Shown: positions 1 through 8,727 of the stretch, one piece after another
Layout of the letters: each line of letters starts with the position of its first letter
How positions within the stretch are numbered: position 1 is the first letter of the stretch
Notes under the pieces: model-generated
The model's database searches: none
What the model saw: the letters and a program-made list of their open reading frames with translations, nothing else
What the model was told of the DNA's origin: nothing
Assembly (NCBI GenBank): GCA_013127575.1
Contig: CP053418.1
Coordinates: forward strand, 4,650,001-4,714,000
Reading direction: 5' to 3'
Source: Ramlibacter terrae
GTDB taxonomy: Bacteria; Pseudomonadota; Gammaproteobacteria; Burkholderiales; Burkholderiaceae_C
Length of the DNA stretch: 64,000 nucleotides
Program-made: the position numbers and the translations under genes

Positions 1-329
1 ACGATCCGCGCGCTGTACCAGGCGCAGCGCGACGCGATGCTGGCGGCGCTGCAGCGCGAACTCGCCGCCCCTGGGCGTGACGGAACAGCCCGCAAGGCGG
101 CATGTTCCTGTGGGCGCGGCTGCCCGAAGGCGTCGACGCGGTGAAGCTGCTGCCGCTGGCGGTGGCGCGCGGCGTGGCGTTCGTGCCGGGCGCGCCGTTC
201 TATGCCGGCCTCGCCGACACGCGCGCCTTGCGCCTGTCGTTCGTCACGGCCTCGCCCGAGGAAATCGACCGCGGCGTCGCCGCGCTGGGCCGAGCCATCC
301 GGCAGGCGCAGTCGGAGGCCCCTTGCTGA
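1..329 (+). CDS. PLP-dependent aminotransferase, C-terminal end (partial)
   Basis: Only the C-terminal part of a fold-type I aminotransferase is present; the rest lies before the window. It is read in frame 1 to about base 65 (RDAMLAALQREL), then in frame 3 from about base 84 (PQGGMFLWARLPEG, ARGVAFVPGAPFYA, LRLSFVTASPEEI), ending at the TGA at 327-329. The GGMFLW and VPG..F blocks are typical of the C-terminal domain of MocR-like and 2-aminoadipate-type transaminases. A frame change between about 65 and 95 breaks the reading; I treat it as sequence error. The substrate, and whether a GntR DNA-binding domain precedes it, cannot be told from this fragment. It overlaps the next gene by a few bases, suggesting co-transcription. 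Confidence 0.75.
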
Positions 330-942
330 AGCTCTGGGGCCGCATCTCCTCCATCAACGTGCGCAAGGTCGTGCTGGCCGCGCAGTTGCTGGAGCTGCCG
401 TTCGAGCGCATCGATGCGGGAGCGGCCTTCGGCATCGTCCGCACGCCCGACTACCGGCGAAGAATCCCAATGCGATGGTGCCGCTGATCGAGGACGACGC
501 CGTGCAGCTGTGGGAGTCCAACGTGATCGTGCGCTACCTGTGCGCTCGCCATTCCAGCGGGCGGATGTACCCCGATGCCCTGCCGGCGCGCTTCGACGCC
601 GAACGGTGGATGGACTGGCAGCAGGCGACGCTGAACCCCGCCGGCCGCGACGCCTTCCTGCAACTGGTGCGCACGCTGCCTGAGCGGCGCGACCCACAAG
701 TGCTTGCAGCGTCGATTGCGCAGACCGAACCGCTGCTGGCGATCCTCGACGCGCATCTCGCGCGCCAGCCCTTCATGGCAGGCGCGCACCTCACCATGGC
801 CGACATCCCGATCGCTTGCGAGATGCACCGGTGGTGGGGGCTGCCGCTGGCGCACGCCGAGCGCCCGCACTTGCGCCGGTGGTATGAAAAGATGCTGGCC
901 CTGCCCGCCGCCCACGGCGCCCTCGACGTTCCCCTGAGCTGA
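323..942 (+). CDS. Glutathione S-transferase family protein
   Basis: Cytosolic GST of about 205 residues. The N-terminal thioredoxin-fold half starts [16 protein letters not shown] (the Ser/Asn region is the usual glutathione-activating position), and the glutathione-binding strand follows as [20 protein letters not shown]. The all-alpha C-terminal half includes [17 protein letters not shown], the conserved GST N-capping region. No ATG fits the start; TTG at 323 (or CTG at 326) overlaps the stop of the preceding gene and is the best choice. The frame changes once near 462 (DYRR to KNPNAM), equal to one lost G. It probably conjugates or isomerises small electrophiles; the substrate cannot be inferred. 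It is followed after 2 bp by a PhzF-family gene on the same strand. Confidence 0.85.
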
Positions 943-944
943 CC

Positions 945-1810
945 ATGCCCCTGCGCCCCTTCAAGCAAGTCGACGTGTTCACGGAGGTGCCCTACCGCGG
1001 CAATCCGCTGGCCGTGGTGCTGGACGGCGAAGGCCTGTCCACCGAGGAGATGCGGCACTTCACGCACTGGACCAACCTGTCGGAAGCGACCTTCCTGCTG
1101 CCGCCGACAGTGCCCGAAGCCGACTACAAGGTGCGCATCTTCTATCCCGCGTCGGAACTGCCGTTCGCCGGCCATCCGACGCTGGGAAGTTGCCACGCGT
1201 GGCTCGAAGCCGGTGGCAAGCCGAAGGGCGAGTACGTGGTGCAGGAATGCGGCATCGGCCTGGTCAAGCTGCGCCGCGATGGCAATCGCCGGCCTTCGCC
1301 GCGCCGCCGTTGCGCCGGAGCGGGCGGCTCGACGAGGCGGACGTCGCGCTGATCGCGCGCGGCCTCGGCATCGCGCGTGCAGACATCGTCGACCACGCGT
1401 GGTGCGACAACGGCCCCAAGTGGCGCGGCGTCATGCTGGCGTCCGCCGGGCAGGTGCTGGCGCTGAAGCCCGACGGCGCCATCCTCGCCGGCCTCGACGT
1501 CGGCGTGGTCGGGCCGCGCGGCAAGGTCGGGGTCGTCGGTGCACACGCGCCCGGGGATGAATGCGCCTTCGAAGTCCGCGCCTTCTTCCCCGGCAACAAC
1601 GGCATGGCCGAAGACCCGGTGACGGGCAGCCTGAACGCCGCGCTCGCGCAATGGCTGATCGGGGCGGGACTTGCCCCGTCGCAGTACGTCGCGAGCCAGG
1701 GCACGGCGCTGGGCCGCGCGGGCCGCGTGCACGTCGAGCGCGATGCCGCCGGCGAGATCTGGATCGGCGGCGCTTCGGTGACCTGCGTCGACGGCCGGGT
1801 GGCGCTCTGA
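945..1810 (+). CDS. PhzF family isomerase/epimerase-like protein
   Basis: Phenazine-biosynthesis-like (PhzF) fold, about 288 residues, resembling two diaminopimelate-epimerase-like halves. The N-terminal half shows [20 protein letters not shown], the SEATFLLPP segment carrying the family's catalytic Glu, and the FAGHPTLGS block. The C-terminal half shows [20 protein letters not shown], the second signature of the family. One frame change near 1285 (RRDGNR to [10 protein letters not shown]), as expected for one lost base in a CTG codon. Most genomic PhzF homologues have no assigned substrate and there are no phenazine genes here, so no pathway is claimed. It lies between GST and a glyoxalase-fold gene with 1-2 bp spacing, so all are likely one operon. 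Confidence 0.85.
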
Positions 1811-1811
1811 C

Positions 1812-2488
1812 ATGGCCGCCCGCATCGATCACCTGGTCATCGCGGCGTCCAGCCGGAGGAAGGCGCCGCCTGGTGCGAGGCGACGCTCGGCGTGGCCCCC
1901 GGCCCGGGCGGCGAGCATCCGCTGATGGGCACGCACAACCGCCTGCTGCGCATCGCCACCGTGGACTATCCGCGCGCCTACCCGGAGATCATCGCCATCC
2001 AGCCGGGCAAGCAGCCGGAGCGCGGCCGCCGCTGGTTCGACCTGGACGACGAAGCGCTGCGTGACGCCCTGCGCCACCGGGGGCCGCGGCTGGTGCACTT
2101 CGTGGCCAACGTGTCGGACGTGCGGCAGGCGGCCGAGAGCCTGCAGGCTCTCGGCATCGACCGCGGCGATGTCGTGTCGGCGTCGCGCATGACGCCGCGC
2201 GGCCTGCTCGAATGGCAGATCACGATCCGCGCCGACGGCCAGCGCCTGTTCGACGGCGTCATGCCGACGCTGATCGAATGGGGCGCCACCCACCCCGCGG
2301 CCGGCATGGGCGAGTCGGGCATCACCCTGCAGGCGCTGGTGCTGCGCCATCCGCAGGCCGCCACCGTGCGCGCGGCGCAGGCGGCCATCGACCTGCAAGG
2401 CGTCGGCGTCAAGGAAGGGCCCGCCGGCCTGTGCGCCGTGCTCGACACGCCGCGCGGCCGGGTCAAGCTCGAATCGGCCGCGGCCTGA
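1812..2488 (+). CDS. VOC/glyoxalase-like domain protein
   Basis: Protein of about 225 residues starting MAARIDHLVIAA, the first beta strand of the vicinal-oxygen-chelate fold with its metal-ligand His. After a frame change near 1850 it continues PEEGAAWCEATLGVAPGPGG and GTHNRLLRIATVDYPRAY, a pattern of the Glyoxalase_3-like family (PF13468 type) of hypothetical proteins. The C-terminal part (residues about 140-225) ends TPRGRVKLESAAA. The ATG lies one base after the PhzF stop, so translation is probably coupled. Function unknown; the fold supports metal-dependent enzymes, but only one clear metal ligand is visible. Confidence 0.75.
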
Positions 2489-2505
2489 CCAACGAAAGCA
2501 AAGCG

Positions 2506-3473
2506 ATGCAATTCACGCGAGACGAAGTGGCGGCCGCCCGTTCGACGGTGGCCGCTTTCATGCCACCGACGCCGCAGTACCAGTGGCCGCTCCTGCGCCA
2601 GAGGCTGGGCATGCCGGTGTGGGTCAAGCACGAGAACCACACCCCTGCCGGCGCCTTCAAGGTCCGCGGCGGCGCGACCTACTTCGAGGCGCTCGCCAGC
2701 ACCCAGCCGGCCGTCCGCGGCGTGATCGCCGCCACGCGCGGCAACCATGGCCAGTCGGTCGGCTGGGGCGCGCGCCGCCATGGGCTGTCGGCCACGATCG
2801 TGGTGCCGCACGGCAACTCGGTGGAGAAGAACGCGGCCATGCGGGCGCTGGGCGCCACGCTGCTGGAACACGGCGACGATTTCGGGCCGCGCGCGAATTC
2901 GCCATCGGCCTCGCGCGCGAGCAGTCGCTGCACATGGTGCCGTCGTTCCACCGCGACCTCGTGCGCGGCGTCATGACGTACTGGGTCGAATTCTTCGAGA
3001 GCTTCGCGCGCGGCGAGGAGCCGGCCGTCGTGTACGTCCCGCTCGGGCAAGGGTCCGGCTTCTGCGCCGCCGCCGCGGCCCGCGCGCACACCGGCGCGCG
3101 CAGCCGGCTGGTGGGCGTGGTGTCCGCCCACGCCACCACCTATCTCGACTCCTTCCGCGCGGGCCGCGTGCGCGAGGCGCCGGTCACCACGGTGCTCGCC
3201 GACGGCATGGCTTGCCGCATCGCCGACGAAGAGGCGCTGCAGATCGTGCTGCGCGAGGCCGACGACATCGTGGCAGTTACCGACGACGAAGTGGCGCAGG
3301 CGATGCGCATCCTGTTCGCCGACACGCACAACGTGGCCGAGGGCGCCGGCGCGGCCGGGCTGGCCGCCGCGATCCAGCAGCGCAGCCGCACCGAAGGGCA
3401 GGCGGTCGGCTTCGCGCTGACCGGCGGCAACGTCGACTCGGACGTGTTCGCGCGGGTGCTCGCCGCGGCCTGA
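2506..3473 (+). CDS. Threonine/serine dehydratase-like PLP enzyme
   Basis: Fold-type II PLP enzyme of about 322 residues. Lys in AGAFKVRGG (about residue 52) is the Schiff-base lysine; ATRGNHGQSVGWGARRHG is the family's usual SRGNHGQ cofactor/substrate loop with Thr in place of Ser. PLGQGSGFCAAAAA corresponds to the phosphate-binding glycine loop and TGGNVDSDVF to the C-terminal block. No C-terminal ACT domain is present, so this is the short catabolic/racemase-like form (threonine, serine or hydroxyaspartate dehydratase), not biosynthetic IlvA. One frame change near 2890 (DDFG to AREFAIGLA). It sits 17 bp after the VOC gene and closes the run of small-molecule enzymes. Confidence 0.85.
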
Positions 3474-3526
3474 AACCGGTCGCGTCCGGGACCGGCGGGC
3501 CCGGCGCGGTTTGCCAGAATGCCGCC

Positions 3527-4195
3527 ATGGGCACCCTCTACCTCGTCCGCCACGGGCGGGCCTCCTTGCGCCGACGACTATGACCACCTGAGCGAACTCG
3601 GGCAGCGCCAGAGCGTGCGCCTGGGCGAGTACTTCGCGCGCCGCGGCATCCACTTCGACGCCTTCATCGCCGGCACCCTGCGCCGCCACAAGCAGACGCT
3701 GGCCGGCATCCTGCAAGGCATGGACCGCGCGGGCGAGCACTGGCGTGGGAAGGCCTGAACGAATACGACAGCGAAGCCGTGATCGCTACGGTGCACCCGC
3801 ACAAGCTGGAGAAACCGACGTCGCCGGAGATGTACCGGCACCACTTCCGGCTTCTGCGCGACGGCCTTTCGCAATGGATGGCGGGCGCCGCCAGCCCGGT
3901 CGGGATGCCCTCCTACCCCGATTTCGTCCAAGGTGTGTCAAGCGCCCTGGACCACGTGCGCGCCAACCACTACGGCCAGAAGGTGCTGGTGGTCACCAGC
4001 GGCGGACCGATCTCCACCGCCGTCGGCCACGTGCTCGGCACGCCGCCGAAAGCGACGATCGAGCTGAACCTGCGCATCCGCAACACCTCGGTCACCGAGT
4101 TCGCCTTCACGCCCAAGCGCCACATGCTCGTCGGCTTCAACGCCATCCCGCACCTCGACGCGCCCGAGTACGACGATTGGGTGACGTACTCCTGA
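3527..4195 (+). CDS. Histidine phosphatase family protein
   Basis: Phosphoglycerate-mutase-like phosphatase of about 223 residues. The N-terminal LYLVRHG carries the catalytic His of the RHG motif; the second conserved region is VLVVTSGGPISTAVGHVL, where the classic SHG is SGG. Two frame changes are needed: near 3572 (RHGRAS to ADDYDHLSELGQRQ; net loss of two bases) and near 3745 (EHW to EGLNEYDSEA). The RHG His is present, but replacement of the second-motif His by Gly should be checked once the sequence is corrected. Substrate unknown. ATG 3527 is the first start giving an N-terminal RHG motif. Confidence 0.8.
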
Positions 4196-4232
4196 ACACC
4201 CGCCGGCGCGCCGGGTTCGCTAGACTGGCGCG

Positions 4233-4597
4233 GTGACGAACAGCGATCCCCGGTGGGTGGTTTGCCTCTGTGCAGCCTGGTGCGGCGTGTGCCGCGAATG
4301 GCAGCCAGCCTTCGAGGAACAGGCCCGTGCCCACCCCGGCGTGCGCTTCGCCGGGTCGACGTCGAAGACGAGGCCGAGGCGATGGGCGACGTCGACATCG
4401 AGACTTTTCCCACGCTGCTGGTGGCCCACGGCACCCGTGTGCTCTTCCTCGGACCGATCGCACCCGGCGGCCCGCAAGTGGCCCGGCTGCTCGCCAGCCT
4501 GCAGGCGCAGCAAGTGCCCGCTCACGGCCCCGGCCCCACGGAACAAGCGCTGTTCGCCCGCCTCCACGCCGACGTCCTGACCCGCGCCGGGACTTGA
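4233..4597 (+). CDS. Thioredoxin-fold protein with WCGVC motif
   Basis: Small cytosolic thioredoxin-like protein of about 120 residues. The redox motif CAAWCGVCREW (about residues 13-22) and the cis-proline region FPTLLVAHG (about residues 60-68) define the fold. GTG 4233 is used because no ATG precedes the motif in frame and the fold begins at once. One frame change near 4352 (VRFA to RVDVEDEAEAMGDVD). There is no signal peptide, so a cytoplasmic thiol-disulfide role is likely; the partner is unknown. It is close behind the phosphatase and on the same strand. Confidence 0.8.
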
Positions 4598-4734
4598 CGA
4601 GGTAGGGAAGCTCCTACACCCGCCTCCATTCACGCCTGACGAGCGTGAATCCCGCATGCAAGCTCAATCGGAACATGGCCGGCCGCGACCGGACATGCAG
4701 TTCCAACATCCAGTTTTGCAAGGAGATTCACACC

Positions 4735-5013
4735 ATGGCTTCCAGCAACCGGGGCAATCAGGGCGGCAAATCGAACCGCGGTTTCGCATCGATGGACCCG
4801 CAGCGCCAGCGCGAGATCGCCAGCGAAGGCGGCCGCGCCGCCCATGAGAAGGGCACCGCCCACGAGTTCACTTCGGAAGAAGCCCGCGAAGCCGGCCGCA
4901 AGGGCGGCCAGGCGCGCAGCGCCAACCGCCGCGCGCAAGCTGCCTCCAGCAGCAGCAACAGCAGCAACAGCAGCAACGGCAACAGCGGCTCGCACGGCAA
5001 CAGCAACAGCTGA
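4735..5013 (+). CDS. KGG-type stress-induced protein
   Basis: Intact 92-residue hydrophilic protein. It carries two copies of the KGG/ConE-type repeat: SEGGRAAHEKGTAHEFTSEE and AREAGRKGGQARSANRRA, preceded by NRGFASMDPQRQREIA, which is nearly invariant in this family. The C-terminus from about residue 70 is a Ser/Asn/Gly tail (repeated AGCAGCAAC codons). A good Shine-Dalgarno (AAGGAG, 4719-4724) sits 10 bases before ATG 4735. Relatives are small general-stress proteins in proteobacteria, sometimes linked to desiccation or stationary phase; the biochemical role is unknown. The 137-bp upstream gap holds its promoter. It is convergent with cynS, with a hairpin between them. Confidence 0.85.
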   Translation: MASSNRGNQGGKSNRGFASMDPQRQREIASEGGRAAHEKGTAHEFTSEEAREAGRKGGQARSANRRAQAASSSSNSSNSSNGNSGSHGNSNS

Positions 5014-5032
5014 GCCGGCGAAAGCGCACTTC

Positions 5033-5054
5033 AAGGCCGCCTGCGGGCGGCCTT
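5033..5054. terminator. Hairpin between convergent KGG gene and cynS
   Basis: Perfect 9-bp stem AAGGCCGCC / GGCGGCCTT with a TGCG loop. It lies 20 bp after the KGG stop and 12 bp before the cynS stop on the other strand. There is no clear U-run on either side, so it may act as a shared, weak or Rho-assisted terminator. Confidence 0.5.
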
Positions 5055-5065
5055 GTCGCGTTCGC

Positions 5066-5509
5066 TCAGTAGGTCTTGTACGGCAGGAACTTGCCCGAGA
5101 GCACCACGTTCACGCGGTCGCCCTTCGGGTCGGGCTCGCGGGTGATGTCCATCGAGAAGTCGATGGCGCTCATGATGCCGTCGCCGAACTCCTCGTGGAT
5201 CAGCTCCTTGATCGTCGTGCCGTAGACGCTCACGATCTCGTACCAGCGGTAGATCAGCGGATCGGTCGGCACCGGCGTCGGCAGCGAGCCCTTGTACGGC
5301 ACCACCTTCAGCCACTTCTGCTCTTCCTCGGTCAGCCCGAAGATGGCGCCGATCACTTTCGCCTGCTCGCCGTTGAGCGTCATCTGGCCCAGGCAGGCGG
5401 CGGTCGTCCATTCCTTGGACAGGCCGACTTTCCGCGCGACCTCGGCCCAGCTGATGCCGCTGGAAACCTTGGCGGCGATGATCTTCTCGGTGACTTCGAT
5501 GCGGTTCAT
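5066..5509 (-). CDS. cynS: Cyanate hydratase (cyanase)
   Basis: Intact 147-residue cyanase, which converts cyanate and bicarbonate to ammonia and CO2 via carbamate in the cytoplasm. The full family pattern is present: N-terminal helical domain (EVTEKIIAAKVSSGISWAEV) and C-terminal catalytic domain with PLIYRWYEIVSVYGTTIKEL and EEFGDGIMSAIDFSMDI. Catalytic Arg88, Glu91 and Ser114 correspond to Arg96, Glu99 and Ser122 of the E. coli enzyme. Length matches the family (about 150). ATG at 5509 gives the canonical N-terminus. It is the last gene of a minus-strand ABC transporter operon, 17 bp after the ATPase stop, which implies cyanate is the transported substrate. Confidence 0.97.
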   Translation of the reverse strand: MNRIEVTEKIIAAKVSSGISWAEVARKVGLSKEWTTAACLGQMTLNGEQAKVIGAIFGLTEEEQKWLKVVPYKGSLPTPVPTDPLIYRWYEIVSVYGTTIKELIHEEFGDGIMSAIDFSMDITREPDPKGDRVNVVLSGKFLPYKTY

Positions 5510-5526
5510 GGTTTGCTCACGGAGGT

Positions 5527-6405
5527 TCAATGGTCGGCGCCGGCGTGGGCGCGCGAAACGAGGAAATCGACGACGTGGTTGCGCAGTGCGTAGTAGCCGT
5601 CGAGGTGGTGCAGGCCCGCGCGCGTGCGGTCGCGCGGCAGCGGGTTGGTGACGACCTCGGCGATGCCGCCGGGCACGTAGCCGCCGGGCGTCTCGCGGCC
5701 GTTGGACATCAGCAGGATGCGGTCGGCCAGCAGGATGGCCTCGTCGACGTCGTGCGTGATCATGAAGACGGTCTGCTGCGTGGCGCGCACGATGCCGACC
5801 AGCTCGTCTGGATGGTCCCGCGGGTCAGCGCATCGAGCGCGCCGAACGGCTCGTCGAGCAGCAGCATCCGCGGCTGGATCGCGAAGGCGCGGGCGATGCC
5901 CACCCGCTGCTTCATGCCGCCGGAGAGCTGCGACGGCTTCTTGTCCAGCGCCGGCGTCAGGCCGACCATGCCGACGAACTTCTCGACCTGCGCGTCGACC
6001 TGCGCGCGCTTCCACTCCGGCCAGCGTGACTCCACCGCGAACGCGATGTTGCGGCGCACCGTCAGCCACGGCATCAGCGCATGGCCCTCGGAACACGACG
6101 CCGCGCTCCAGGCCCGGCCCGACGACCTCGCGGCCGTCCATGAACACGTGACCGGCACTGGCCTGGTCGAGGCCCGCCAGCACGTTGAGGATGGTCGTCT
6201 TGCCGCAGCCCGAGTGGCCAATGATGCAAACGAACTCGCCCTCGGCCAGGCTGAAGTCGACATTCGCGAACACCGGCTTGCCGGGCACGAAGGACTTGGC
6301 CGGGCCTTCCACCTTGAGGAACGATATAGCACTGTCATTGCGGGCTTGACCCGCAATCCATGGCCCCCTCGTCACCGCGGGCCCCGCATCCTGTTCACTC
6401 CACAT
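5527..6405 (-). CDS. cynD: ABC transporter ATP-binding protein, NrtD/CynD type
   Basis: ATPase of a nitrate/cyanate-class importer, about 265 residues once repaired. Walker A is GHSGCGKTTILN, signature LSGGMKQRVGIARA, Walker B MLLLDEPFGALDALT, and the switch His is in FMITHDVDEA. FQGHALMPWLTV-like Q-loop residues are spread across a frame change near 6085, and a second change lies near 5815 (GTIQ to DELVGI). The start is uncertain: the only in-frame ATG (6405) overlaps the permease stop and adds about 25 residues encoded by a dispersed repeat; family proteins begin close to FLKVEG (about 6320). Both readings put it in one operon with permease and cyanase. Confidence 0.88.
   Translation of the reverse strand: MWSEQDAGPAVTRGPWIAGQARNDSAISFLKVEGPAKSFVPGKPVFANVDFSLAEGEFVCIIGHSGCGKTTILNVLAGLDQASAGHVFMDGREVVGPGLERGVVFRGPCADAVADGAPQHRVRGGVTLAGVEARAGRRAGREVRRHGRPDAGAGQEAVAALRRHEAAGGHRPRLRDPAADAAARRAVRRARCADPRDHPDELVGIVRATQQTVFMITHDVDEAILLADRILLMSNGRETPGGYVPGGIAEVVTNPLPRDRTRAGLHHLDGYYALRNHVVDFLVSRAHAGADH
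6337..6357. repeat. Dispersed palindromic repeat inside the cynB-cynD junction
   Basis: Perfect inverted repeat ATTGCGGG, loop CTTGA, CCCGCAAT, with flanks (TGTCATTGC...ATCCATGGC) matching a short repeat common in proteobacterial genomes, whose minus-strand translation reads WIAGQARND. It lies between the permease stop and the first conserved codon of the ATPase, so it is either an untranslated hairpin in the operon or a translated N-terminal extension. Confidence 0.7.
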
Positions 6406-7252
6406 ACGTCACCAGCCTTTGCAGCCGCGCAAACGCGAGGTCCAGCAGCATGCCGACCACGCCGATCACCACGATGGCGAAGATCACGTTGGTCAGCGAG
6501 AGGTTGTTCCACTCGTTCCAGACGAAGTAGCCGATGCCGGTCCCGCCCACCAGCATCTCGGCGGCCACGATCACCAGCCAGGCGATGCTCATGCTGATGC
6601 GCATGCCGGTCAGGATGGTGGGCGCCGCCGCCGGCAGGATCACGCGGAAGGCCTTCCGCAGTGGCTTCACTTCGAGCGTCTTCGCCACGTTCAGCCATTC
6701 GCGCTTGACCGAGGCCACGCCGAAGGCGGTGTTGATCAGCATCGGCCACACCGAGCAGATGAAGATCACGAACACGCCCGAGACCGACGAGTCCTTGATC
6801 GTGTACAGCGCCAGCGGCATCCGTGCCAGCGGCGAGATCGGCTTCAGGACCTGGATGAACGGGTCGAACGCCTTGTGCAGCAGCGGCGACATGCCGATGA
6901 CGAAGCCGAGCGGCACCGCCACCAGGCACGCCAGCAGGAAGCCGAGTGCAACGCGGCCCAGCGAGTGCGCCAGCTGGATCGCGATGCCTTTGTCGTTCGG
7001 CCCGTTGTCGTAGAACGGGTCGGACAACTGCTTCGCGAAGGTCGCGCCCATCTGCCCGGGCGTCGGGAAGCCGGTCGTCTTCTGCGAGCCGACCTCCTTG
7101 CCCATCATCTTCTGGTACTCGATCTGCTCCGCGGTCAGGCCCGCGGTGCCCGCCGAGCCCGGGCCGGCGCTGGTCGACGCCTGCCAGATGCCGAGGAAGA
7201 CCAGCAGCAGCAGCACCGAGACCAGCGCCGCCTTCAAGTTCACCGAGGTCAT
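6395..7252 (-). CDS. cynB: ABC transporter permease, NrtB/CynB type
   Basis: Intact 285-residue inner-membrane permease. An N-terminal membrane helix (residues about 9-27, AALVSVLLLLVFLGIWQAS) is followed by a long periplasmic loop, then five or so helices. The cytoplasmic EAA loop reads LPAAAPTILTGMRISMSIAW, the contact site for the ATPase, preceded by EVKPLRKAFRVI. The pattern LARMPLALYTIKDSSVSGVF is shared with nitrate/taurine/cyanate-class permeases. ATG 7252 overlaps the upstream gene's stop (ATGA), so translation is coupled. It works with the substrate-binding protein before it and the ATPase after it. Confidence 0.93.
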   Translation of the reverse strand: MTSVNLKAALVSVLLLLVFLGIWQASTSAGPGSAGTAGLTAEQIEYQKMMGKEVGSQKTTGFPTPGQMGATFAKQLSDPFYDNGPNDKGIAIQLAHSLGRVALGFLLACLVAVPLGFVIGMSPLLHKAFDPFIQVLKPISPLARMPLALYTIKDSSVSGVFVIFICSVWPMLINTAFGVASVKREWLNVAKTLEVKPLRKAFRVILPAAAPTILTGMRISMSIAWLVIVAAEMLVGGTGIGYFVWNEWNNLSLTNVIFAIVVIGVVGMLLDLAFARLQRLVTYVE

Positions 7253-8609
7253 GCCGCCGGCGCCCGCGCGATGGCGAAGCTCTTGACGTATTCCTCGGGC
7301 TTGGCCGGGTCGAACTCCTTGCCCATCACCTTGAACTTGCGGTACGCGCCTTCGGGCGGGCGGAAGCCGGCCTGCGCCATCTGCTTCTTGGCGTCGGTCA
7401 GCAGGAACACCTTCTCGGCGATCTGCTTGTAGTTGACCTCGCCCTTCACGTAGCCCCAGCGCTTCATCTGCGTGAGCATCCACACCGCCATGCTTTGCCA
7501 CGGCACCGGGTCGAAGTTGGCGCGATCGGGCACGTTCCTGATGTTCCCCGGGCCATCGGCGAACTTGCCGGTCAGCACCTGCGCGATCACGGTCTCGGGC
7601 TGGTTCAGGTACTGCGCCGGCGCGATCACCTTCGCCATCAGGTCGCGGTCCTTCGGCTGGCTCGCCATGAACGATGCGGTAAGGATCGCGCGGTACAGCG
7701 CGGCGAAGGTGTTCGGGTTCTGCTTGATGAAGTCGTCGCTGACCCCGAACGCGCAGCACGGGTGGCCGTCCCAGATCTCCTTGGAGAGGATGTGGATGAA
7801 GCCGACCTCGTCGTACACCGCGCGCTGGTTGAAAGGGTCCGGGCCGAGGAAGCCGTCGATGTTGCCGGCGCGCAGGTTGGCCACCATCTCCGGCGGCGGC
7901 GTGACGCGGATCTGCACGTCGGTGTCCGGGTTGATGCCGTGTTCGGCGGGTAGTACCGCAGCAGGAAGTTGTGCATGCTGTACTCGAACGGCACCGCGAA
8001 CTTGAAGCCCTTCCACGATTTCGGGTCGCGCTTGTCCTTGTGCTTGACGTGCAGCGTGATCGCCTGCCCGTTGGTGTTCTGGATGCTGGCGACGTTCATC
8101 GGCACTGGTTGGAACCAGGCCCATGCTCATGGCCAGCGGCATCGGTGACAGGAAGTGCGAGGCGTCGTGCTCCTTGTTGATCATCTTGTCGCGGATCAGC
8201 GCCCAGCCCGCCGTCTTCATCAGCTGGACGTTCAGGCCTTCCTTCTTGTAGAAGCCCGGGGGTCGGCCATGATCAGCGGGCTGGCGCAGGTGATGGCGAT
8301 AAAGCCGATCTTCAGGTCCTTCTTCTCCAGCGGCCCGCGGTCCTGCGCCATCGCCTGCAGCGCGCCGATCGGCAGCACGGAGGCGATCGCGGCACGCGCG
8401 GTGTTGGCGCCGACGGCCTTCAGGAAGCCGCGCCGCACGGCGTCCACCGGGAACAGCGCCTTGACCAGGCTGGCTTCGACGAAGCTGGCCGACAGCGCGT
8501 CCGGCGTGGACTGCGCGGCCTGGTGCTCGCCGGGAGCGTGGTCCTCGCCGCAGGCGCAGCGCAGCATCAGGGGACGGTCGGCGTCGTAGGCGTCGTAGCG
8601 GTCGGACAT
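7249..8609 (-). CDS. cynA: NrtA/CmpA-family ABC transporter substrate-binding protein
   Basis: Periplasmic solute-binding protein of about 450 residues, the usual size for NrtA/CmpA/CynA. The N-terminus contains a twin-arginine-type signal (RRGFLKAVGANTARAAI, then a hydrophobic stretch to QAMAQ). Later blocks include LKIGFIAITCASPLIMA, GWALIRDKMINKEHDASHFL, NTNGQAITLHVKHKDKRDP, NLRAGNIDGFLGPDPFNQRA and GHPCCAFGVSDDFIKQNPNT, all typical of nitrate/bicarbonate/cyanate binders. Three frame changes (near 8255, 8112 and 7950). Together with cynS at the operon end, cyanate is the best substrate guess; nitrate remains possible. The first 65 residues before the signal are unusually polar and Cys-containing (RCACGEDH). 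Confidence 0.9.
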
Positions 8610-8727
8610 GGGGCACCTTGGTGAGTTGCGGATAACCCCTGCCTTGCAAGCAGTGCGCCTGCCGCGAGCACGCGGGCGCTGAAGCCGCAGATCGCGGCAG
8701 CGCGCACGAGCGCTTGTAGTGGACGCC

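Noticed and set aside
4925-5010. AGCAGCAAC codon repeat as a microsatellite with phase variation
   Set aside because: The repeat is in the unstructured tail of the KGG protein, changes by whole codons, and is degenerate; no frame switching is expected.
5033-5054. Riboswitch or small RNA between KGG gene and cynS
   Set aside because: The gap is only 52 bp and holds one simple hairpin; a terminator explains it.
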